Below, piece after piece: positions 25,306 to 41,797 of a stretch of DNA of 64,000 bases (the stretch's first letter is position 1; each line of letters opens with the position of its first letter). Source of the stretch: Epiperipatus broadwayi (lineage: Eukaryota > Onychophora > Udeonychophora > Euonychophora > Peripatidae); assembly GCA_028023455.1 (NCBI GenBank), contig JAQFVV010000352.1, positions 772,483 to 836,482 of the forward strand. The letters run 5' to 3'. Below the pieces are notes generated by a model, which saw only the letters and a program-made list of their open reading frames with translations, ran no database searches and was not told where the DNA came from. Made by a program: the position numbers and the translations under genes.

Positions 25306-25694
25306 GTCAGGGTAAGTTCAGACACTAGATCTAAAATACCAACCCAAAGCCAAGCACTTAGCTAAAAGTTATCTATTGAGTGGAAAATCTGAAATTTTCA
25401 GACATGTACATGTCTTCAAACCCAGCTATCCAACTCAAATAGCTATATGCGGCTGATAGATCTTCAGCCATGCCATATAGTAGTAGTCATAGCAATATAA
25501 AAAATTGCATAAGACTTTTTGGCAGAGACTATAAATAGTCAAAATAAAAGTCATAGATCCATTCATAGATCACATGACCCTATCTCTTAAGCTTGTAACT
25601 TATAAACAGTGAGCCAATTCCTCTACAAGCTTTATGATAAATGCTTAGCCAGAGCCAGCACTTAAAATCTCTCTGTCAGGAACCCTTCCCCCAA

Positions 25695-25737
25695 ACCCCT
25701 GACCATGGTTTCGTGCTTTGGCACTCCTCAGAGAAGT
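25695..25737 (-). ncRNA. hammerhead ribozyme, array copy 9
   Basis: Core intact, stem I wobble variant ACTTCT. The flanking unit has small indels (CCCTTCCCCC just upstream on the plus strand and a 4-bp loss near 25612). Confidence 0.85.
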
Positions 25738-26131
25738 GTCAGGGTAGGTTCAGACACTAGATCTAAAAATACCAACCCAAAGCCAAGCACTTAGCTAAAA
25801 GTTATCTATTGAGTGGAAAATCTGAAATTTTCAGACATGTACATGTCTTCAAACCCAGATACCCAACTCAAATAGCTATATGCGGCTGATAGATCTTCAG
25901 CCATGCCATATAGTAGTAGTCATAGCAATATAAAAAATTGTATAAGACTTTTTGGCAGAGACTATAAATAGTCAAAATAAAAGTCATAGATCCATTCATA
26001 GATCACATGACCCTATCTCTTAAGCTTGTAAGTTATAAACAGTGAGGATTGCCAATTCCTCTACAAGCTTTATGATAAATGCTTAGCCAGAGCCAGCACT
26101 TAAAATATCTCTGTCAGGAACCCCTCCCCAA

Positions 26132-26174
26132 ACCCCTGACCATGGTTTCGTGCTTTGGACCTCCTCAGAGAGGT
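26132..26174 (-). ncRNA. hammerhead ribozyme, array copy 10 (stem II broken)
   Basis: The plus strand reads TTTGGACCTCC instead of TTTGGCACTCC, which removes two of the four stem II pairs. Probably inactive. Confidence 0.65.
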
Positions 26175-26567
26175 GTCAGGGTAGGTTCAGACACTAGATC
26201 TAAAAATACCACTCCAAAGCCAAACACTTAGCTAAAAGTTATCTATTGAGTGGAAAATCTGAACTTTCAGACATGTACATGTCTTCAAATCCAGCTATCC
26301 AACTCAAATAGCTATATGCAGCTGATAGATCTTCAGCCATGTCATATAGTAGTAGTCATAGCAATATAAAAAATTGCATAAGACTTTTTGGCAGAGACTA
26401 TAAATAGTCAAAATAAAAGTCATAGATCCATTCATAGATCACATGACCCTATCTCTTAATCTTGTAAGTTATAAACAGTGAGGATTGCCAATTCTTCTAA
26501 AAGCTTTATGATAAATGCTTAGCCAGAGCCAGCACATAAAATATCTCTGTCAGGAACCCCTCCCCAA

Positions 26568-26610
26568 ACCCCTGACCATGGTTTCGTGCTTTGGCACTCC
26601 TCAGAGAGGT
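26568..26610 (-). ncRNA. hammerhead ribozyme, array copy 11
   Basis: Identical to copy 1 over the 43 positions. Confidence 0.88.
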
Positions 26611-26935
26611 GTCAGGGTAGGTTCAGACACTAGATCTAAAAATACCAACCCAAAGCCAAGCACTTAGCTAAAAGTTATCTATTGAGTGGAAAATCTGAAA
26701 TTTTCAGACATATACATGTCTTCAAACCCAGCTATCCAACTCAAATAGCTATATGCGGCTGATAGATCTTCAGCCATGCCATATAGTAGTAGTCATAGCA
26801 ATATAAAAAATTGCATAAGACTTTTTGGCAGAGACTATAAATAGTCAAAATAAAAGTCATAGATCCATTCATAGATCACATGACCCTATCTCTTAAGCTT
26901 GTAAGTTATAAACAGTGAGGATTGCCAATTCCTCT

Positions 26936-27363
26936 ACAAGCTTAAAAGATAGGGTCATGTGATCTATGAATGGATCTATGCCTTTTATTTTGACTATTTA
27001 TAGTCTCTGCCAAAAAGTCTTATGCAATTTTTTATATTGCTATGACTACTACTATATGGCATGGCTGAAGATCTATCAGCCGCATATAGCTATTTGAGTT
27101 GGATAGCTGGGTTTGAAGACATGTACATGTCTGAAAATTTCAGATTTTCCACTCAATAGATAACTTTTAGCTAAGTGCTTGGCTTTGGGTTGGTATTTTT
27201 AGATCTAGTGTCTGAACCTACCCTGACACCTCTCTGAGGAGTGCCAAAGCACGAAACCATGGTCAGGGGTTTGGGGAGGGGTTCCTGACAGAGATATTTT
27301 AAGTGTTGGCTCTGGCTAAGCATTTATCATAAAGCTTGTAGAGAAATTGACAATCCTCACTGT
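26936..27363 (+). repeat. terminal inverted unit of the hammerhead array
   Basis: After CTCTACAAGCTT of the last partial direct unit, the sequence reverses: AAGATAGGGTCATG..CTATTTATAGTC.. through the hammerhead to CAATCCTCACTGT, almost one full unit on the opposite strand. The switch point sits at AAGCTT, which occurs twice in each direct unit, so a microhomology or self-primed switch is likely. It makes the whole insert a direct-array-plus-inverted-end structure like the smaller foldbacks. Confidence 0.9.
27228..27270 (+). ncRNA. hammerhead ribozyme in the inverted unit
   Basis: ACCTCT 27228-27233, CTGAGGA 27234-27240, stem II GTGC/GCAC around CAAA 27241-27252, GAAA 27253-27256, CCATGG 27257-27262, TC 27263-27264, AGGGGT 27265-27270. 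All conserved positions are present. Predicted cleavage between 27264 and 27265. Confidence 0.88.
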
Positions 27364-27376
27364 TTATATACTGAAA
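27364..27376 (+). repeat. right 13-bp target-site duplication of the hammerhead array
   Basis: TTATATACTGAAA, identical to 21999-22011; LINE 2 3' UTR resumes at 27377. Confidence 0.85.
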
Positions 27377-27446
27377 GTTGTAATTTGTTTCTCATTTGTA
27401 AAAAATCAATATATTACTAGATGTGACTCTGTAACTTTTTAGACTC

Positions 27447-27452
27447 AATAAA
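27447..27452 (+). terminator. polyadenylation signal of LINE 2
   Basis: AATAAA just before TTTGAAACA and the tail, as in LINE 1. Confidence 0.6.
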
Positions 27453-27466
27453 GGTTTGCTTTGAAA

Positions 27467-27648
<182 letters not shown>

Positions 27649-28084
27649 AATATAATCGTTTCTTATCCATATGGCATCTGAAATAAATATGTGGTATAAT
27701 CTTATAATCTGAGAATATGTGGCAACCAAAATAATACTGTGTAAACATCTTATAGTTAGTCTATGACCATAATAATAATACGATAAATGAAGTTTCTTAA
27801 AGAAAATCATATCAAGAAAATATTATAACTCTTAAATGATAGTTTTATGTATGTTGTGCAAATATTATATCTTAATTCAAGTTATCTGTAATTATGTAAC
27901 TGTGATGTGGAGAAATTGAGTCAACACCAAGTTTTATAAAACAAACTTACCAAATTTTATTAACAACTTCAACAATAAATTATGTACATTATTTACATCA
28001 CTAATGAACTTTATCTAGTTATATTTCCTGTACTTTCCAAAAATAAATTAAACAAAGATAAAATATGGGATAGGGAACATTGTT

Positions 28085-28125
28085 TTATAATATATATATA
28101 TATATATATATTATAATATTATATG

Positions 28126-28168
<43 letters not shown>

Positions 28169-28175
28169 ACAATAT
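28085..28175. repeat. (AT)n tracts inside element E copy A
   Basis: Two AT runs (about 28089-28112 and 28130-28163) around ATTATAATATTATATGATAAT, absent from copy B at the matching position. Confidence 0.85.
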
Positions 28176-29778
28176 TATCATAGTATATCTCTATTACCTC
28201 TTCATTAAGTCAATAAGTTTAAAATATAAGATAAATTAATTAGTCTAATATACATTTATTACTGGTACTTAATTCTTTTAAGATAACAATTTAATATACC
28301 ATGTAGTCATTCCTAACTTAATAATGACATTAATAAATTTAATTAAGAACATAGCAATTAAACTAGACTGCTTACTAACTACTAATTTACTGTCACATAG
28401 AATGTATGTGCTAGTGTATCATTATTACAGATTAACATTTACAAAACTTATGATTATCTATATTTTTAACACAATTTATTTTTATCATTTTACTTGTCAA
28501 AAATATGCATCATGAGTAAGTCTTTTAAAAATACTTAATAATTAATCAACATCTTTATAAACCCACTTTAATTATCACTTATCCCTTTTTATAAAAAAAA
28601 ATAATCAATTTCAAATATGAAAAGTTGTATCATTCTTTTACTAACAAATCATATTCTTGTAATCTTTGTATTTATTTCTGTCTTTACTCCAAATAATATA
28701 ACCTATCTTACCCTTTTAAATAACAATCCCGTACTTCCAAACTTATTCATTATATCAGGTTTTAAATACAATCCTACACGATGTAATATGAGAAATTTTG
28801 ATAGTGAATAAATGTGTAGGTATATGAAATAAACTACAGTTTTAACTCAATAGTACCGATATCAAATAATCATCATGGTAACAGTGTATAAGAACTGAGG
28901 TATGACCTATTTGTCTAATAACCTCCACTATTAAATATAATGTCCAGGCTATTTATTCAGCTCTATGGAACATTCAACTTCAACACACAGAAAACATTGC
29001 CATGGAAAATATACAAGCTATAGGGCTAAGTTATCTATACTCACATAATCATCATTATTGATTACCCTTATTCCCATATAAATAAATCCTACATAAAATA
29101 TTACACTGGTTTCATTTAACTTACTACCAAGCCACTATCCTTATAACTTCCTTAGAGATCTATCACTCTACATCGTTAACATTCTTCCCACATTTCTACA
29201 ACAATAAATAAATTCACGTATAAATAACGACCTAACTGCTCAATAAGAAAAGATTACTTAATTTATTTTATAATTCTTAGACCAAAATACAAATAATTAG
29301 TATCGATATAATACTGTAATCACTTAAAATAAATACTAAGTTCAGTTAAGATACGTTAAAATATACTTATAATATAAAATAAAAGTATGCATATTTTTTA
29401 AAAATAAGTAAACTCCTATAATCTATGTGTATGCATCATGTTTTGATATACGTTCTCACACATCCACACACAAAATGACATATTTTGATCACTTACAAAA
29501 TTATAAAATCATTAATATTTTTACAATTATTACCATAAGTGATCTTCACTGGTTAGCCACTTAATTGATGTTCCTAGTTCATGAACTAAATAATAAAACT
29601 TGCATAGTATATCATTTATCCAATATGTTCATACTTAAAATATTACGTTTTTTTTTTAAATTCTTAAATATTATTAAAATAAAATCTAAGCACCAATGTT
29701 AGTAAATAAATTAATATTTTATGTTCCTTTACTATCTTAACTTATGAATGACTATTAATACTATTTTTGGTTGTCATC

Positions 29779-30989
29779 TGATCCTTCGTGTCAGTTGCTA
29801 GAGGTGCGATTTATAATCAAAAACACATTAATATATCGTTTCCGGGCCAGCTATTCTCTATTAATACTGTTTTTAAAAATTTAAGTGACAAAATAAAAGA
29901 AACAATGGGGGGGAGGTATGGATCTTTAAATAATAATTTTCGTTACTTTAATTTGTTTACATTTGATTGACAACAATTAGTGGGAGGGGTGTTTTTGTGT
30001 ATTTTTAAATAATAAATTACATTTTTTGGTTAACAACAATTATTGTGTGTGTATGTTACGTTACTTTATTTATCAATTTGGTTAATAATATTTACTGGTA
30101 GACATTTCAATATCATTAATGGCATGCTGTATTGTCGACTCATCATGGCTTCGGTAATGCAGCAAATATAAAGACTTGACGAACGGCATTTGAAATCCCT
30201 CAAATCAGCTGCCTTTTCGAAGTGCACATTTCTTTCGGCAAGAACAAGACTTACAAATGAAAGTCCAAAGATCTTTATGGACCTCAAGTCTCATACATTA
30301 GTCACACAAACATCTTTTTTTATTTCAGCAGGTTATTTTTCTGCTGTAGAAATGTTACAGCACTGATGGCTTCCATGTCTGGCAATTCCCATCTTTTTAT
30401 ATTTTCTGTTTTCGAATTTGCCATACTTTTTGTCTCGGAAAATTTCTCGCTGAAACGTGACTCAAAGCATGATCTTTAAAATATTACCCTAACCCACCAT
30501 AATCGAAAATTTAGGAGAAATATAAATTTATGAGGAACAATCATGATACTGTTAAAATTATTAAAATATAACAGTATATCAATTCATCTTAAAAAAAAGG
30601 TACCAATGAAAATTTAAATAATTTTGACACGATCAAATTAATACACCCTCATATGATATTGTTACATCAAATACATAACACAGCATTACAATATAGTGTA
30701 TGACACAAACAACTACAGTATTTCCTCTGCTTTTAGCATCGGAAAAAGCCACACTGTTAGCCGCTAAGCTGAGTTAACATTCTTTTTAGATTTTATCATA
30801 GAAAGAAGACTTAACTCCGAGTTAACAGTCTACCTTTTAGCATAGAAAGAAGACTTAACTCTGAGTTAACAATCTTTCTAGGATTTATTTTAGAAAGAAT
30901 GCTTAAAGGCTTGGATGCAGCCATGGAAACGGCATATTTCTAGAAATTTAGCTAGAAATCCCACCTCTAGTGGCTGACACGAAGGATCA
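29779..30989. mobile_element. 1.2-kb TIR transposon inserted in element E copy A
   Basis: Terminal inverted repeats share TGATCCTTCGTGTCAG exactly (29779-29794 and complement at 30974-30989) and extend with few mismatches over CTAGAGGTG.GATT to about 33 bp. Element E copy B lacks this stretch (empty site near 37000). Near the right end are repeats of AGAAAGAAGACTTAACTC (30799 and 30844) next to GAGTTAAC. A 73-codon minus-strand frame (30066-30287) has no domain I recognise. Superfamily not assigned. Confidence 0.7.
30770..30915. repeat. subterminal direct repeats of the TIR transposon
   Basis: GAGTTAAC / AGAAAGAAGACTTAACTC modules recur at about 50-bp spacing (30771, 30799-30822, 30844-30870), a possible transposase-binding array. 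Confidence 0.55.
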
Positions 30990-33058
30990 AATAATTCAAA
31001 TAATATTTACAAAACTCTCATTGGAAGTTCATTAAAAGAAAATGTTATTTTTCTTCTCTTCACCACTTGTTGACAAAAACTTCGTTTGATGCCAAAACCA
31101 TGCATGCTCTGAAGATTCCACTTTAACATAATGTATGACAATTTTTTTTTACAAAAATAAATAAATAAATAAAGGTAAGTCGACTTGTAAAATATCAGAT
31201 TGATTTATAAATAACTATGAATTTGCTTCTAAAAGTTTTTTCGAATAATAGTTCATAAATCCCATCATTCAATAGAATAATGATTGAAATGACTTTTCAT
31301 ATTAGATACCAAAATAATTTTTAAAAGTTCTGCTATTTTTATTCACTTTTCCCCTAATGGTTTATATTTTCTGATACAGCAATAAGATTTAGCATTCTTC
31401 AATATTTACTTTGTAGTTAAAACTTCCATAAATAATTTTAAAATATCTTTTGTATGTCCAGCATACATGAATTAATAATAGGATAATTTTTCATTACCTA
31501 TTTTCCAAAGATATAAAATGATCTTAATTTTTTTACATTTTTTAAAAATCATTATAATAGTTCTAAATCGATTATAAAAATATCTCTTCATAAAGAAATA
31601 TTTTGGCATCTTAAAATCATTCTTTTATCAAATTTAAAAGTTTTTTTAAAATTTACCATCTTATTTTTTTAAAATAAGCTCTCCAAATAAAATCAATTTC
31701 ATATTTTTACTTTTAATTTCTGGCGATTTTTTATAAAAAAACTTTCTATGCAATGTCCAATTTACTAATATCCATAGCAAATAAAGCTTAAAATTATGTG
31801 CCCAATGGAAAAATCATAATTCTGATATTTTCCATATTAATTTAAATTTAATAATGATTGATTCATGTTTAATGCGACATTAGAATTAAGTTTAATAAAT
31901 AGGCAGACAAGCAATTACTTAGCTTCTAGCATGGCATTTTTATATAATAATATTTTATAATAACTTACTGTACTTTCTTTTTACAACTAGAAATTAATAC
32001 AATTGATTATTAATGGTACACTTATTTAAACGAAGTTGTAGTAATAATAACAACAATAGTAGTACCCTGAAAAATAGTTGTGCACCTGTTTTATACCTGA
32101 ACAAATTACTCTCTTGATTGGTTAACTAAATAATGCCTAACATATTTATCCCTGGCCAACAACGTAGCATTAAAATTAAAAATAAATAATTTATCTAATA
32201 TTTACTATTTATTATATTATTTAATTCTTAGTTAATTTTCATACTTTATTTACATATATCAAACACTTCAAAATAACTTTGAAAATTATATCGTAATATA
32301 TATTATTACTTTTAACTTTTTTAAAACATAGTTATTTTTTCAAAACAAAATAAATCTAATTTTACTTAATACTTTCGTGTTTTAAATAAATAAAACACGA
32401 TTTAATATTTATATTAGTTAATTTTATTTTTATTCTGGGATAGACCAATATAATATTTTAAATCTTATAATAGAGTTTTAAACAGTTTTGTAACTTTACT
32501 ATAAAAACTCTGCAAGCACAGGTGTGAATAGCTACATATCACATGACTTACAAAAATAAATGAAATGCTTATAATTTAACTGAAAATAAAATAAATCATT
32601 TAATTTACAAAATATTATATAAAAATAATATTATCGCAAAATTTAGAATAATTATTTTAATATTATAAAATCGAATATACACTTGTCTCCCATATTATCA
32701 CTTTTAATTAAATGATTTTTTAAGTAGAATTATTAAATATAATAATTATTATTAAATAGTATATTTATTTAACTTTAAGTTATTACTTTTAAAATTTAAT
32801 TTAAACATTTATTTACAAGACTTATTAATACAGTATTTATTATGGCCAGTTTTCCCAACCATACAATATTATAATTTATCTTTAGTTGACTATCTTTACA
32901 ATTTTAACATAATATTCTACAGTAAATATTCTTATTTACTTTAACTAGATTTTTTAAAAGATCATCAACACAATATATACATCATGCCCTTAAATAGCTT
33001 TAAATTTTTTTAGTAAATCGATTTAAACAATTCATCCTAACCTAAACAAAAGGGTACA

Positions 33059-33118
<60 letters not shown>
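33059..33118. repeat. (AT)n microsatellite at right end of element E copy A
   Basis: Directly follows GGGTACA. Confidence 0.95.
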
Positions 33119-33120
<2 letters not shown>

Positions 33121-33450
33121 CAAGACACAAATTGTGAAATTTGCCTTTAAGCTTGTGCTAAAATGTTCACTAGATGGAGCTGATCACTAGCTCCAAAAAG
33201 CTTTAATTATAAGTACCAACAGAGAAAGATTTCAAAATCTCTATTGGAAAATCCTCATCTCCAGACCAATCATTTTTGAGCTTCATGGCTCCCATCAGTG
33301 AAGAGTTCAGATTTCAGAAACTGGATCTAAAACTCCAACTCAGAGCACTTATTTAATACGTTACTATCAGTTTGAAAACTTGAATTTTTCAGACATGTAA
33401 ATGAAAAATTCAAGTTTTCAAACTAATAGCAACATATTAAATAACTGCTG
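33119..33450. mobile_element. degenerate hammerhead-family remnant
   Basis: Keeps the family landmarks TTTAAGCTTGTG, GCTTTAATTATAAGTACC, ACTGGATCTAAAACTCC, TTTTTCAGACATGTAAAT. Ends in a short foldback (TTGAAAACTTGAATTTTTCA and its inverse around GACATGTAAAT). The minus strand at about 33260-33305 has CTGATGG, stem II GAGC/GCTC and AAAA where a hammerhead should be, so the ribozyme has lost A9 and G12. Confidence 0.6.
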
Positions 33451-33524
33451 TGAGTTATATATATATATATATGTGTGTGTGTGTAAAATAAATAAAATAT
33501 CCATTAATTAAAAACAATATTGTA

Positions 33525-34022
33525 ATTATAATTGAAATAATAGTTTTAATGGTTTACAAACAATTATAAACAATCCTTAAATCCGCAGAAGTACTTTCGG
33601 TTACTTTCTAACCTGCCTCAACTGCCATTAAATTTAAAATAAGGAACATGAATTGTTATATAAGCGTGTAAAAAATTTAAATAATGGTGATTTAATATCT
33701 CCTTCAGTTTTCTTTGATCACGAAAAAACATGTAAATATAAATTTAAATTTAATTTTGAAAATGTGAAAATTGTTCATGAAGAGAGAAACCATAGTAAAA
33801 GAAAAATTAAAGAGGCAATTTTTATAAACAGGAATAAAATGCATTTAATAAATCAACAAGCTTCTAACATTAAAATACGAGATTCATGGAATTTGAATTG
33901 ATGACGTTTGCTTCCACTTTTTGTTTTTTTGGATTTAATGGCAGGTTAGAAAGTAACCGAAAGTACTTCTGCGGATTTAAAGATTGTTTCTAATTGTTTG
34001 TAAACTGTTAAAATTATTATTT
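33525..34022 (+). mobile_element. Penelope-like element fragment bounded by inverted repeats
   Basis: Arms of about 90 bp: TTGAAATAATAGTTTTAA.. with CCGCAGAAGTACTTTC and CTAACCTGCC on the left (33525-33617), and their reverse complement on the right (33935-34022). Between them lies the 82-codon frame listed next. PLEs often carry pseudo-LTR-like copies of one end in inverted orientation, so the arms may be such pLTR remnants. Confidence 0.6.
33653..33901 (+). pseudogene. C-terminal piece of a GIY-YIG endonuclease, PLE type
   Basis: 82 residues (the annotated start is only the open-frame limit). The segment HEERNHSKRKIKEAIFINR followed by NKMHLINQQ and DSWNL fits the end of PLE GIY-YIG domains. 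These carry a conserved NH, a basic (R/K)xxKEA.xI block and a late Asn. The active-site GIY..YIG half and the reverse transcriptase are missing. Family call rests on motif recognition only. Confidence 0.5.

Positions 34023-39032
<5,010 letters not shown>

Positions 39033-39108
<76 letters not shown>
39033..39108. repeat. (AT)n microsatellite
   Basis: Shared border of element E copy B (GGGTACA on the left) and of a TGTAACC-starting unit on the right. Confidence 0.95.
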
Positions 39109-39111
<3 letters not shown>

Positions 39112-40587
39112 AACCTTCCAGGTTGGCAACAGGAAGAAATATGGGGAAGGTCACATTTGTACTAACAAGGGCTAAAGATACTTAGCTGAGAAAAATGAAT
39201 TGTAATATAATTTAATATTTAAAATTGAGTTTTTAGGAAAACTGAACTTAAATTGTGATGTAATTTGCTAGTTAAAATTAGGATTTTAAGAAAATTAAAA
39301 TCTTAAATGGGTATATTGATTGGTGGAGTTTTGGACTATATGTTTAGTGGTAGATGTTTGGGTATAGTAGAGGATTTACATGTCATAATAGGCAGATGCA
39401 TAAATGTATTATTAATTAGAATTTTCTTTTCTATATTTTATTTATAAGTTACTGATTATATATTGTCTTAGAATCTTATGTTTTTAAATGATAAAGATTA
39501 TTTGTAATAGTAAATAACATTTTTAAAATTAATAATTAATATTTAATATTTTTTTTATTACTATGTTTATTATATTCAAATATTGTCTTGTTAAAATTTT
39601 TATAAATAATATTTCTGGCAAGCTTCCAAAGTTGATTGTCATAGAAACACAGAGGGCATGAGTGAAGAGAGACAAAGAGTTTAAAAAACTTGAAGAAAGT
39701 AAAAATTTCCAAGGGAGAAAATGTAAAAAAAAAAACTTAAAAGAATCAAAAAAACTCTCTAAAAGTATTACAACAAATATATAAAAACATTGCAAGGATT
39801 CTAATGATATATTTATGGAAATTTTCTATTATACTAGTGGAGTAATAAAACCATGAAGAAATAGACCCAGAGGGAAATCAGCTCCAAATTTCTGTCAAAT
39901 GATGGTACCTTTAAAAATACCTGGATGTCACATAAGATAAGTAATTATAATTTATTTTAAAATATTGCCAAAAGTAAATAATATTAAAATGACAAAATTA
40001 TTTAAAGTAAAGCTGGATAAATTTTTCTTGTTAAATGCTAAAACCAAACACTTAATATTCAATTGTAATCATTTTCTATTAATCTTCTGCAAATTAAAAT
40101 TTAAAATGAAAAAGTTCATCTACTTAATTTTATATCAAGAAGATAATTTTCTACTGTATAACTTTGCTATTCGTGTATATATAGTGAAATAAATTCAATG
40201 CATGCAAATGTCATTTTTAATGCCCATCACGGAATTCTAGTATAAAAAAAAAACTCTTATCATTTTTAACGTTATGGTTAACAATCGGATAGACATTTTT
40301 TTTTATGTTATAATTTACTATTGTCTTTGAAATTAATATGTATGTTTCTTTCAACTTTCAACTTTTTTTTAAAAAAAAACTTAACACGTAATAATGGGAT
40401 ATTGACAAATATTTTTTTTTTTATTGATTACAATAGATGTACAACCTATTTTTTTTTTTCGTTTTTCTTTTAAAAGAACAAAACAATGTAAATTCTTATA
40501 TATTATAATATGATAATATATTATGTATGATCTAGAAATTATACTATAGGTGATTATATATATTCGAGTGTGTGCATGATGCTATAA

Positions 40588-40647
<60 letters not shown>

Positions 40648-41735
40648 TGTATTTATTATGCTTAATTTCGCTAATGAACTTTATTTAAAAAAATAAAGAA
40701 TTAAAACCGTGTCTGTTATAAGTTGAAGGTAGAGATGGTCAGAGATGAGTAGATTATTTAGATTGGGTTTGGAGATATTAATTAACCCTCACGTATATAA
40801 GTATAAGGATAAATGTTTGGTTAGTGTTTTTCCATGCTTGTCTTTAGTTTTGTATAGTTAGTGTTAGATTGTATACATTGATTATAACAGATATGTGTTG
40901 TATAAATTTTTATCATATGTATAAAAGATGATTGATTTATGGCATCATCCAAGTTCTATAAATAATCTAATAAAATATGTTTCAGAAATACATTATATTT
41001 ACAATATAATCAAATGCACATATTCGAAAATATATGATTAACATATTAAATAGTAGTCAATTTTGATTTTACCATAGAAGAGATGTAATTGGTTATTCAA
41101 GATGTATAAATAATATATTTTTTTTAGTTATTGTTTATTTTTGATTTTATTTTAATAAATTTTATATTGAATTAATAGCCCATATGAATTGCTTGATTAT
41201 ATATATGTTCAATTCTCCATTTCCACACACACACACATCTGGTTAACATAACATAGTTATAGAAGATATAAATTTGTCAATATAAGTCAAGTTTTATTTA
41301 ATTTGTCTGGTGGTAATAAATCTCAGTATTACAATGCTAATAATATATTTTACTTTGCTTAGAATAGGTGGTGATTTGAATAAAAAGATACCCAATCCTC
41401 ATCATTGTCTATACCATAATAAATGTAATAATTGTCAATTTTGCAACAGTTTTAGTATTGAATAGATGCTCTGAACATATTTAAATTAACCTTATAGTAT
41501 TATTGTTTATAGACGTTTTTATCATCCTTGTTGGCCTCATATATAAAGACCATTTTCTATAATATCAACTGAGCTAAGCCATAGAATAATTACAATATAA
41601 AACCTTTTAAATAAGTTTAAATATAATTTATAATTATAAATTTTATTCTATTTTGCATAGAATTGGCGCCTGGGCAATTATAAATATAATAAAGTAAATA
41701 AATGAAGAATATGGAGGTTATAGGGAGGGTTAATA
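39109..41735 (+). mobile_element. LTR-like or E-like unit starting TGTAACC with primer-binding-like motif
   Basis: Starts TGTAACCTTCC after (AT)n. At 41664-41676 it has TGGCGCCTGGGCA, resembling a retrotransposon primer-binding site (the TGGCGCC of lysine-tRNA-primed elements), and ends GGAGGGTTA at the next (AT)n. The segment around the motif matches the minus strand at 62036-62110. No ORF with a known domain. Also contains an (ATT)n tract (40586-40645). Identity uncertain. Confidence 0.4.
40586..40645. repeat. (ATT)n microsatellite
   Basis: About 19 units. The complement is TAA, but the adjoining sequence does not match the LINE 3' end, so no antisense LINE is called. Confidence 0.95.
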
Positions 41736-41761
41736 TATATATATATATATATATATATTAA

Positions 41762-41794
<33 letters not shown>
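41728..41794. repeat. paired (AT)n tracts with snap-back flank copy
   Basis: GGTTAATAT (41728-41736), (AT)n, ATATTAACC (41755-41763), (AT)n to 41794, then TGTAACC. Same arrangement as at 9949 and 4352. Confidence 0.8.

Positions 41795-41797
<3 letters not shown>

Larger units (their letters stand above)
22012..26942 (-). repeat. tandem hammerhead (retrozyme-like) array: 11 direct units of about 437 bp plus a partial
   Basis: Units start with the ACTATAAATAGTC block at 22011, 22468, 22905, 23343, 23780, 24217, 24654, 25092, 25528, 25961, 26397 and 26834. Spacing is 433-438 bp, except the first (457), which has an extra 20-bp ATATCTCTGTCA duplication near 22160. Every complete unit holds a hammerhead on the minus strand. 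Other structured parts are the perfect palindrome AGACATGTACATGTCT, the hairpin GGCTGA..TCAGCC and the near-palindrome GACTATAAATAGTC. Units differ at only a few positions each, so the array is young or homogenised. No ORF. A minus-strand multimeric transcript should self-cleave into about 437-nt monomers. Metazoan retrozymes are known to have this form. Confidence 0.9.

Noticed and set aside
22012-27363. CRISPR array
   Set aside because: Repeats of about 437 bp without short repeats and unique spacers; animal genome; ribozyme structure explains it.
22012-27363. Ordinary centromeric-type satellite
   Set aside because: Bounded by a 13-bp target duplication, ends in an inverted unit, and carries hammerhead motifs, so a mobile origin fits better.
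30066-30287. 73-codon minus-strand frame in the TIR transposon as a transposase
   Set aside because: Too short, no DDE or DNA-binding motif seen.
40586-40645. Antisense LINE tail at (ATT)n
   Set aside because: Neighbouring sequence lacks the complement of CTTTGAAACA and the LINE 3' UTR.
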